Origin: Ignavibacteriales bacterium
Lineage (GTDB): Bacteria > Bacteroidota > Ignavibacteria > UBA10030
Direction of reading: 5' to 3'
Length of the DNA: 8,165 bases
Assembly: GCA_016207365.1 (NCBI GenBank)
Contig: JACQPU010000103.1
Coordinates: 1-8,165 of the forward strand
Positions 1 to 6,364 of this stretch are shown here, piece after piece. The notes beneath the pieces were generated by a model that worked only from the letters and a program-made list of their open reading frames with translations, searched no databases and was not told where the DNA came from. Both the position numbers and the translations under genes were made by a program. The first letter of the stretch is position 1; each line of letters opens with the position of its first letter.

Positions 1-122
1 ACATCAAACAGGCCAGCACGCAGAATGTGGCCAGCACCAAACAGGCTGAAACGGCTGCCCAGAACCTCCACGAATTGGGTAACAAGTTTGAGTTGCTGGT
101 CGGCAGACCGAAAGGCGTTTGA
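1..122 (+). CDS. Methyl-accepting chemotaxis protein, C-terminal end (partial)
   Basis: The open frame from base 3 encodes 39 residues and stops with TGA at 120-122. The peptide contains QNVASTKQ followed by AETAAQNLHELG and ends KFELLVGRPKGV. This is the usual ending of the MCP cytoplasmic signalling domain, the descending arm of the antiparallel four-helix coiled coil, with heptad-spaced Ala, Gln and Leu. Such receptors form arrays with CheW and CheA and control CheA autophosphorylation. No NWETF-like CheR-docking pentapeptide is seen at the C-terminus. The stop lies 18 bases before the CheA start, so the receptor is very probably co-transcribed with the kinase it drives. Sensor and membrane segments are outside the window, so ligand and location cannot be judged. 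The family call is good given the short fragment and the cheA neighbour. Confidence 0.85.
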   Translation, partial: IKQASTQNVASTKQAETAAQNLHELGNKFELLVGRPKGV

Positions 123-140
123 ATTTCTGGAAGAACCGCA

Positions 141-2450
141 ATGAAAAGGAAAAATGGCGAATTTCTGAAAAAACTCCTTGACACGTTTCGGGTTGAGGCG
201 GCTGAGCGGGTCAAGGTTCTTGTCGGCGGTTTGCTCCGCCTCGAGAAGAGCGCCGACGCGGCAGAACAAGCGGACATCGTCGAGTCTCTGTTCCGGGAGA
301 CACACAGTCTAAAGGGTGCGGCCAGGGCGGTAAGCAGTTCAGAAATTGAGCGACTCTGTCAGTCACTCGAGACCGTATTCTCTTCGCTCAAGAAGGGACA
401 ACCGGCAAGGGCCGTTGGCTTCGCGGATGTGCTTCATCGCGCTGTGGACCACCTTGAATATCTTGTTTCCACTCTCGGTTCTGAGCAGGCGACCAAAGAT
501 GCCGCACACGTTTCCGCTCTTGCAGAGGAGCTTGAAAAACTCTCGCTGGACCAGACCGGCGTAGGCAAGAACGTTTCGTTATCGGGCCCTGTGGACTTCT
601 CCGCCGGAGCTGTCAGCGAGCCTCTCACGCAGTTCCATCCGGGAGCGACAATCGGGTCTCAGAGGCCGCCAGAGACCGTCAGAATTTCCGAAGAAAAACT
701 TGACTCGCTGATGCTCCAGGCTGGAGAGATGGTCTCAATGAAGCTGGCAGGTGTTCAGCGGTCGACCGATTTGCAGGCGATTCTGCACGAATTTGAATCA
801 TGGAAAAAGAAGTGGAGGAATGTCTCCGCCGATGTTCGCGCCCTGCGGCGTTCGCTGGAGAAGGAGGAACATGGCAAACATCTCCGTGAGAATATTCCGC
901 TCAGGAAGGTTCTCGATTTCATGGAATCCAGTACCTCTCTTATGAACACCATCGAGCACCGCCTTCTGGATTCCGCCAGATCTTCATCGCGCGATCACCG
1001 ATCGCTTTCGTTCATGGTGGACAGTCTCCTTGAGAATGCCAAGCAAACCCTGATGTTCCCGTTCTCATTGTTGCTGGAAGCTTTTCCGAAAGTCGTTCGG
1101 GATCTTACACATGATCAGAAAAAAGAAGCCGATCTCGTTGTGAGCGGGGAGGATATTGAGATCGACAGACGTGTTCTGGAAGCTCTGAAGGATCCTTTCA
1201 TCCATCTCATCAGAAACTGCATTGACCATGGCATAGAAACGCCCGAAGCGCGGCAGCGCAAAGCGAAACCCCGGCGCGGAACCATTACGGTCTCGGTGTC
1301 CCAGAAGAATGGCAGCAACATCGAGATCGGCGTTTCCGACGACGGTTCCGGGATCGATCCGGCAGCCGTTCGAACAGCAGCGGTGCGAAATGAAATCATA
1401 AGTCAAAGCGAGGCCGCGACCCTTTCGGACAACGATTCCCTCGACCTGATTTTCCAATCCGGCGTTTCCACCAGTCCGATTATTACCGATGTGTCGGGAA
1501 GGGGTCTTGGACTTGCGATTGTTCGCGAACGAGTCGAGAGTTTGGGTGGACATGTCTCAGTCGACTCCCAACCCGGACGCGGCACAACATTCCACCTGCG
1601 CGTTCCGGTCACCGTGGCGACGTTTCGGGCCATTTTTGTCAGGGTGGCAGAGCACATCTTCGCGGTGCCGGCGGCGGCGGTCGAGCGGGTTGTTGCAGTC
1701 CGCGGCGAGGAGATCCGCACGCTTGAGAACAGGGAAACAGTCTTGATCGGCGGCGAAATTCTTTCACTCGTCAGGCTCGACGACGTCGTTGGCGTGCCGC
1801 GGCAGCCCAAGGGCAAAGATGCGATGGAGCGGTTCCAAACGCTCGTTCTGAGCGCGCTGAACAAACGGATGGCATTTGTGGTGGATTCCGTTCTCCAGGA
1901 GCAGGAAGTCCTTATGAAGAGTCTCGGGCCCCAGATGGCGCGTGTCCGGAATATCGGGGGGGCGACCATCCTCGGCTCAGGGAAGGTTGTGCCCATTGTC
2001 AACGTTTCGGACCTGATGAGATCCGCCGTGCGCCTTGCGGGAGCTCAACAGCCGGCGCCTGCTACTGAGACAAAAGAAGTTGAACGAAAAATATCCGTCC
2101 TCGTCGTGGAAGATTCGATAACAGCGCGCACACTTGTCAAGAGCATCCTCACGGCAGCGGGGTATGTCGTCACAACGGCAACCGATGGCATCGATGCGTT
2201 GACACAGCTGCGGACGGCCGACTTTGACATCGTTGTTTCCGATGTCGATATGCCGCGCATGAACGGCTTCGACCTCACAGCCAAGATCCGCAGCGACAAG
2301 AAACTTGCTGATCTTCCCGTTATTTTGGTCACTGCGCTGGAATCCCGGGAGGATCGCGAACACGGCGTGGATGTTGGCGCGAATGCGTACATCGTTAAGA
2401 GCAGCTTTGACCAGAGTAATTTGTTGGAAGCGATGAGAAGGCTGGTGTAG
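141..2450 (+). CDS. cheA: CheA-type chemosensory histidine kinase with C-terminal receiver (WspE/FrzE-like hybrid)
   Basis: A 769-residue cytoplasmic kinase that would phosphorylate its own Hpt histidine under receptor control and pass phosphate to receiver domains. Seen in order: Hpt domain (about 5-110) with RETHSLKGAARAV, phospho-His H55; a low-complexity linker (about 120-175) with no recognisable P2 CheY-binding domain; a long helical P3 dimerisation region (about 178-320) opening ETVRISEEKLDSLM; a CheA-type HATPase with N-box NCIDHGIE (N359), DDGSGID (D400-) and GRGLGLAIV (G453-); a CheW-like P5 domain (about 492-630); and a REC (about 650-769) with VVEDS (D658), phospho-Asp D701 in SDVDMP, and K753 in YIVKSSF. 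Hpt-P3-HATPase-CheW-REC without P2 is the layout of WspE/FrzE-class CheA. The attached REC could act as phosphate sink or modulator. The start is supported by GGAAG at 129-133, 7 bases upstream. All catalytic motifs look intact. Confidence 0.95.
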   Translation: MKRKNGEFLKKLLDTFRVEAAERVKVLVGGLLRLEKSADAAEQADIVESLFRETHSLKGAARAVSSSEIERLCQSLETVFSSLKKGQPARAVGFADVLHRAVDHLEYLVSTLGSEQATKDAAHVSALAEELEKLSLDQTGVGKNVSLSGPVDFSAGAVSEPLTQFHPGATIGSQRPPETVRISEEKLDSLMLQAGEMVSMKLAGVQRSTDLQAILHEFESWKKKWRNVSADVRALRRSLEKEEHGKHLRENIPLRKVLDFMESSTSLMNTIEHRLLDSARSSSRDHRSLSFMVDSLLENAKQTLMFPFSLLLEAFPKVVRDLTHDQKKEADLVVSGEDIEIDRRVLEALKDPFIHLIRNCIDHGIETPEARQRKAKPRRGTITVSVSQKNGSNIEIGVSDDGSGIDPAAVRTAAVRNEIISQSEAATLSDNDSLDLIFQSGVSTSPIITDVSGRGLGLAIVRERVESLGGHVSVDSQPGRGTTFHLRVPVTVATFRAIFVRVAEHIFAVPAAAVERVVAVRGEEIRTLENRETVLIGGEILSLVRLDDVVGVPRQPKGKDAMERFQTLVLSALNKRMAFVVDSVLQEQEVLMKSLGPQMARVRNIGGATILGSGKVVPIVNVSDLMRSAVRLAGAQQPAPATETKEVERKISVLVVEDSITARTLVKSILTAAGYVVTTATDGIDALTQLRTADFDIVVSDVDMPRMNGFDLTAKIRSDKKLADLPVILVTALESREDREHGVDVGANAYIVKSSFDQSNLLEAMRRLV

Positions 2451-2483
2451 CAATTGAGGTTTAATGCCTGACCCCTGGCAAAC

Positions 2484-2489
2484 AGGTGG
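2484..2489 (+). promoter_or_regulatory. Ribosome binding site of cheB
   Basis: AGGTGG lies 9 bases before the ATG at 2499, inside the 48-base gap after cheA. It is one base off the AGGAGG consensus. It supports ATG 2499, which places the first beta strand of the receiver (INILIVEDS) at the very N-terminus, as expected for CheB. Confidence 0.6.
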
Positions 2490-2498
2490 CCTGAACCC

Positions 2499-3554
2499 AT
2501 GATCAACATCCTTATCGTCGAAGATTCTCCGGTCATTCGCGAGTTTCTCCACCACATTCTCGGGAGTGACCCGGAACTGAACGTGATAGGCGTCGCGCAC
2601 AACGGCGAAGAGGCAGTCGAAGCGGTTCGGTCGAAAAGACCCGATGTGGTCACGATGGATATCCACATGCCAAAGCTCAACGGGTTCGATGCTACCCGGA
2701 AGATCATGGAGATGAATCCGGTTCCAATTGTCATCGTAAGCGGAAGTTCCACCGCGGAGGAAATCGCTACAACATTTCACGCGCTGGAGTCTGGCGCCCT
2801 GGCAGTGGTTCGTCGCCCGGCAGGCGTGGCCCACCCGGATCACGAAGCAATGGCGAAAGAATTGATTCAGACCGTGAAACTCATGTCGGAGGTTAAGGTT
2901 GTTCGCCGCTGGCCGCAAATCTCCCGCAAACTCGTCACCGCGGGAGAGCCCATCCTGGGAAAACAGGGAGGCGATATCAGACTCGTCGCAGTCGGCGCTT
3001 CAACCGGAGGGCCTCTGGCGATTCAGACAATTCTCTCCCGGCTCCCCAGGCAATTCCCCGTTCCTATCATCGTTGTTCAACATATGGCACAGGGTTTTGT
3101 TCACGGATTTGCCGAATGGCTGCGGCATTCATCGGTCCTTCCTGTGTCGGTTGCGTCACATGGGGAGATGCTCCTTCCGGGTCATGTCTACATAGCCCCC
3201 GATGAACATCATACGCTTGTTTCAAAAGATCGTCGCATCGTTCTTCGCAAGGATGAGCCGGAGAGCGGTCTTCGTCCCGCCGTTGCGGTGCTGTTTCGGT
3301 CCGTGGCAGAAGCCTTCGGCCCGCAGGCCATCGGCATTCTGCTGACAGGCATGGGCAAAGACGGGGCGGAGGAATTGGGGCTCATGAAGGAACGGGGAGC
3401 GACGACCCTTGCGCAAAAGCCGGAGACGTGCATTGTTCCCGGCATGCCGGGAGAAGCGGTGAGACGAGGATCTGCCACATTTGTTTTCTCTCCGGAGAAG
3501 ATTGCCGAGGCATTGGTGACCCTCGTCGAAAAACCATCATCGGGCGGCGGCTGA
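2499..3554 (+). CDS. cheB: CheB-type receptor protein-glutamate methylesterase with receiver domain
   Basis: A 351-residue protein of normal CheB length that would demethylate (and deamidate) glutamyl residues of MCPs, giving adaptation feedback when phosphorylated by CheA. The N-terminal REC (about 1-120) has LIVEDSP (D9) and phospho-Asp D54 in MDIHMP. The C-terminal methylesterase domain (about 160-345) keeps the catalytic triad: S168 in GASTGG, H195 in VVQHM and D288 in TGMGKDGA. The REC deviates at the usually invariant lysine: where most receivers read KP, this one reads VVRRPAG, with R106 in the lysine position. It is the third gene of the operon, 48 bases after cheA and 27 before the hybrid kinase. 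The MCP, CheA-REC, CheB order matches Wsp-type clusters, so WspF-like is a fair description. Function is confident; whether the target is only the upstream receptor is inference. Confidence 0.95.
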   Translation: MINILIVEDSPVIREFLHHILGSDPELNVIGVAHNGEEAVEAVRSKRPDVVTMDIHMPKLNGFDATRKIMEMNPVPIVIVSGSSTAEEIATTFHALESGALAVVRRPAGVAHPDHEAMAKELIQTVKLMSEVKVVRRWPQISRKLVTAGEPILGKQGGDIRLVAVGASTGGPLAIQTILSRLPRQFPVPIIVVQHMAQGFVHGFAEWLRHSSVLPVSVASHGEMLLPGHVYIAPDEHHTLVSKDRRIVLRKDEPESGLRPAVAVLFRSVAEAFGPQAIGILLTGMGKDGAEELGLMKERGATTLAQKPETCIVPGMPGEAVRRGSATFVFSPEKIAEALVTLVEKPSSGGG

Positions 3555-3566
3555 AATCACGCCCCC

Positions 3567-3573
3567 GGGGAGG
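3567..3573 (+). promoter_or_regulatory. Strong ribosome binding site of the hybrid kinase
   Basis: GGGGAGG followed by A, 8 bases before the ATG at 3582, is the best Shine-Dalgarno match among the plus-strand genes. It fixes the kinase start, which gives a nine-residue tail before the first receiver strand (VEILIVEDS). Confidence 0.7.
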
Positions 3574-3581
3574 ATCGCATC

Positions 3582-6206
3582 ATGGGAAAACAAGGTCGCT
3601 TCAACCACGTAGAGATTCTGATTGTCGAGGATAGTCCGACACAACTCGAACAACTGCGGCACCTGCTGGAAGGAAACGGATATTCCGTCAGGCCGGCAAC
3701 CAATGGGAAAAAAGCCCTCGAGGAGGCCCGTCGCCAGCCGCCTACCGTCATCGTCAGTGACATAGTCATGCCGGAGATGGACGGTTATGCACTCTGCCAG
3801 GCCGTTCGAAAGGATGAATTGCTGAAGGACACTCCGGTCGTTCTTCTGACATCCCTGTCCGGTCCGCAGGATGTGATCGAGGCGCTCAAGTGCGGCGCGG
3901 ACAACTTTATTCGAAAACCGTACGACGAGCGCCATTTGCTCCTGCGCATCGAAAATATCCTCACCAACAGGAAACTCCGTGCAACCGATACCGTCAAGGT
4001 TGGGGTTGAGTTGCAACTGGCAGGTGAGAAGCATTTCATCACCGCGGAGAGGCAGCAGATACTCGATTTGCTTATCTCAACGTATGAGCAGGCCGTGCAA
4101 ATGTGCGGCGAGCTGAAACTGCGCGAGGATCAGCTTGATCGAGCGAACAGGGTATTGAGCGGGATCTATGCCATTACCAAAGGGCTGAACCAGGCTCAGA
4201 CGGAGCGGGAGGTTCTTGATGTTGCGGTGGAACTCGCTCTGCAGCTCCCGGATGTCCGCGCTGGCTGGATTTTCCTTAGAGATGATGAATCGCATTTCAG
4301 GCTTGCAACGTCACGGAATCTTCCCTCCGAACTGGCGACGCCTGAAATCATGGACGGCGATTGCCTTTGCAGAAGGAAGGTCCTTTCGGGCGAAATCGAA
4401 CGCGCTGCGAACATCGAGGAATGCGAGCGCCTGAAGAAAGCGAAAATCAATACGTTGGGGCTGAGGTCGCATGTCACGCTCCCGTTCCGGTTTGGAGACA
4501 AGGTGTTAGGGATTATGAACCTCGTGGGAACTCAAGATGTGCTGTTTACGGAGGACGATTTGCGAGTGCTGAACGGTATAGGGAATCAAATCGGCGTGGC
4601 ATTGCAACGCTGCCGTTTGCATGAAAATCTGGAAGAATTAGTGCGTGAGCGGACGTCCGCTCTTTCTGAAAGCGAAGAGAGATACAGGCGGCTCGTGAAC
4701 GAGATCACCGACGGAATGTTCATTACCGACAACGAAGGCACGATACAATTTGCGAACGATGCACTTGTCAGAATTCACGGGTTTACTTCAGCCGAACAGC
4801 TTGTAGGGCGCAGGTTTGTCGAGTTCCTCGATCCGTCCATTCCTCAGGAGGTAGCGCGACGATTTGCAAGGGTTGTTGATGGAAAAGAGGAGGCCGGGCT
4901 GGTTGAGGTGGAAATTATCCGCGAAGGGGGAGGATCTGCTTTTCTTGAGGTTCGGCCTGCACCGATCAGGGAAGGAGGCAGAATCGTCGGCGCACGTGGC
5001 ACCGTGCAAGATATCACGGAGCGTAGAAGAGCAGAGGAACACAGCCGTGTGCTGCAAGCGCAGCTCTTACAGGCCCAGAAAATGGAAAGCATTGGTGCCC
5101 TGGCCGGAGGAATTGCCCATGATTTTAACAACATACTGGGAATTATCCTGGGTCACGCCTCCATCCTGGAGCGCATGGCGGGCAAGCCTGACGTCCTGCC
5201 CGCAAGCGTTGAAGCAATCACGAAGGCAGTCACGCGGGGAGCGAGCCTCGTGCGCCAGCTTCTCACCTTTTCCCGCAAAGCGGAGACGGCTATCGAAACC
5301 GTGCACATCAATGACCTCGTTGAGGAGTTGGTCAAGATGATGCGCGAGACGTTTCCAAAAATCATTACCCTTCGCACCGACCTCGCCGATCATCTTCCGG
5401 CGATGAGCGCTGATGTCACTCAGCTTCATCAGGCACTTTTGAATCTCGCCATTAATGGGCGGGATGCGATGCCTGAAGGCGGCACGCTCACATTCAGGAC
5501 CGTCACGGCAAAAGGTGAACAATTGCGGCATCGTTTTCCCGATGCGCACTACGATGATTATCTCTCTGTCACTGTTGTTGATACGGGGACCGGAATGGAG
5601 GAGGAGACTCAGCGCCGCATTTTTGAACCTTTCTTTACCACGAAAGGTCCGGGGAAGGGAACCGGATTGGGAATGTCCGTTGTCTACGGCGTTGTGAAGA
5701 GTCACGAGGGCATTCTTGATTTTCAGAGCACACCGGGGAAGGGAAGCACGTTCACGCTGTATTTTCCCGTCAAGGCGAAGGAAGTGGTGCAGGAGCAGGA
5801 GAAAGGCAAAGCGTGGAGCGGCGATGTTCCGGGTGGAACGGAGACCATTCTGGTTGTCGAGGACGAGGAGATGCTGCGTGAGCTCGTGGGGGCCGTGCTT
5901 TCCTCCAAGGGATACAAGGTCATAGTTGCTGAAGACGGTGTTGAGGCGATTGCACAGTATGACGCGCATGCGAGCGATATTGCGTTGGTTCTGTGCGATA
6001 ACGGGCTGCCCCGGCTCGATGGCGTTGGTCTGGTGAAAGCCCTGAAGCAAAAACAAAGGGACCTCAAGTTCATCATGGCGAGCGGGTATATTGATGCGCG
6101 GAAGAGGGGAGAGATTATCAGGGCAGGAGTCACCGAGTTCACTTCTAAACCGTATGCTGCGAACGAGTTGTTGTGGAGAATCCGTCAGGTCCTCGACCGA
6201 CGATGA
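3582..6206 (+). CDS. Soluble hybrid histidine kinase REC-GAF-PAS-HisKA-HATPase-REC, probable output of the Che cluster
   Basis: An 874-residue kinase with no membrane segment. Seen in order: REC (about 10-125) with IVEDS (D17), phospho-Asp D60 in SDIVMPEMDG and K112 in IRKPYDE; a linker (126-190) containing FITAERQQILDLL (from F152) and then a heptad-like helix; GAF (about 191-343) with three cysteines C261, C263 and C281; a short coiled linker; PAS plus PAC (364-485, ending DITERRR); HisKA with GGIAHDFNNIL (phospho-His H513); HATPase with N-box N621/N625/D628, DTGTG from D667, EPFFTTK and GTGLG from G693; and a second REC (about 755-873) with VVEDEE (D761), D806 in CDNGLP and K856 in SKPY. 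The N-terminal REC is probably the CheA target and would gate the kinase. The C-terminal REC would take phosphate from H513. No effector domain is present, so an Hpt or regulator elsewhere is needed. It is the last gene of the operon. The domain call is firm; the partner assignment is inference from position. Confidence 0.93.
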   Translation: MGKQGRFNHVEILIVEDSPTQLEQLRHLLEGNGYSVRPATNGKKALEEARRQPPTVIVSDIVMPEMDGYALCQAVRKDELLKDTPVVLLTSLSGPQDVIEALKCGADNFIRKPYDERHLLLRIENILTNRKLRATDTVKVGVELQLAGEKHFITAERQQILDLLISTYEQAVQMCGELKLREDQLDRANRVLSGIYAITKGLNQAQTEREVLDVAVELALQLPDVRAGWIFLRDDESHFRLATSRNLPSELATPEIMDGDCLCRRKVLSGEIERAANIEECERLKKAKINTLGLRSHVTLPFRFGDKVLGIMNLVGTQDVLFTEDDLRVLNGIGNQIGVALQRCRLHENLEELVRERTSALSESEERYRRLVNEITDGMFITDNEGTIQFANDALVRIHGFTSAEQLVGRRFVEFLDPSIPQEVARRFARVVDGKEEAGLVEVEIIREGGGSAFLEVRPAPIREGGRIVGARGTVQDITERRRAEEHSRVLQAQLLQAQKMESIGALAGGIAHDFNNILGIILGHASILERMAGKPDVLPASVEAITKAVTRGASLVRQLLTFSRKAETAIETVHINDLVEELVKMMRETFPKIITLRTDLADHLPAMSADVTQLHQALLNLAINGRDAMPEGGTLTFRTVTAKGEQLRHRFPDAHYDDYLSVTVVDTGTGMEEETQRRIFEPFFTTKGPGKGTGLGMSVVYGVVKSHEGILDFQSTPGKGSTFTLYFPVKAKEVVQEQEKGKAWSGDVPGGTETILVVEDEEMLRELVGAVLSSKGYKVIVAEDGVEAIAQYDAHASDIALVLCDNGLPRLDGVGLVKALKQKQRDLKFIMASGYIDARKRGEIIRAGVTEFTSKPYAANELLWRIRQVLDRR

Positions 6207-6364
6207 GCGGTTGAGTCCTTCCGATTCGTTCCCGAATCACCCCGGATCGTGCCGTGCACCGTACGCTCTACGAGCTGATTTGCCTCCAACTCCCGCAATT
6301 CCTTGGATAACATTTTTTGCAGTTATGCCAAAAGCCCCTCGTCGATAAGTAGCGCCAGGACTCG
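6207..6364. other. Intergenic gap between convergent genes
   Basis: These 158 bases separate the stops of two converging kinase genes. No frame crossing them looks like a protein. The only notable elements are a 6-bp perfect hairpin near the left end, a T6 run at 6313-6318 preceded by only weak pairing (TCCAA 6285-6289 with TTGGA 6303-6307, 13-base loop), and a 7-bp inverted repeat at the two ends (GAGTCCT 6213-6219 and AGGACTC 6357-6363). None is a convincing intrinsic terminator for either strand. Confidence 0.6.
6223..6238. repeat. Short perfect hairpin after the Che operon
   Basis: GATTCG, a four-base loop TTCC, then CGAATC: a 6-bp perfect stem starting 17 bases after the hybrid kinase stop. 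It lacks a following T run on either strand, so it is not a standard Rho-independent terminator. It might protect the 3' end of the mRNA or be chance. Confidence 0.35.

Noticed and set aside
1065..1553. Long minus-strand frame inside cheA (162 codons).
   Set aside because: Lies fully opposite the conserved HATPase coding sequence, has no family-like motifs, and is explained as a shadow of the CheA reading frame.
2464..2502. A 12-codon frame starting at ATG 2464 with GAGG upstream, whose TGA overlaps the cheB ATG (ATGA), suggesting a coupled leader peptide.
   Set aside because: Very short, no recognisable sequence, the SD spacing is only 4 bases, and cheB has its own AGGTGG. ATGA overlaps of this size arise easily by chance.
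1977..2918. 313-codon minus-strand frame across the cheA end and cheB start.
   Set aside because: Runs antisense to two receiver domains with intact motifs and also through the intergenic gap. Its composition (His, Arg, Asn-rich) is typical of an antisense shadow.
5067..6056. 329-codon minus-strand frame opposite the hybrid kinase.
   Set aside because: Covers HisKA, HATPase and REC of the plus-strand gene in antisense; no domain-like motifs of its own and no RBS considered convincing.
6223..6242. GATTCGTTCCCGAATCACC resembles a tRNA T-arm.
   Set aside because: The loop is four bases without the TTCRANY core, and no acceptor, D or anticodon arms are found upstream.
6091..6348. Plus-strand 85-codon frame covering most of the convergent gap.
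   Set aside because: Its first half overlaps the end of the hybrid kinase out of frame, the sequence has low complexity with many Arg, Ser and Pro, and no RBS or family is recognisable.
6213..6363. 7-bp inverted repeat GAGTCCT / AGGACTC at both ends of the intergenic gap, considered as a mobile-element remnant.
   Set aside because: No target duplication, no transposase fragment, and a 7-bp match is expected about once by chance in a region this size.
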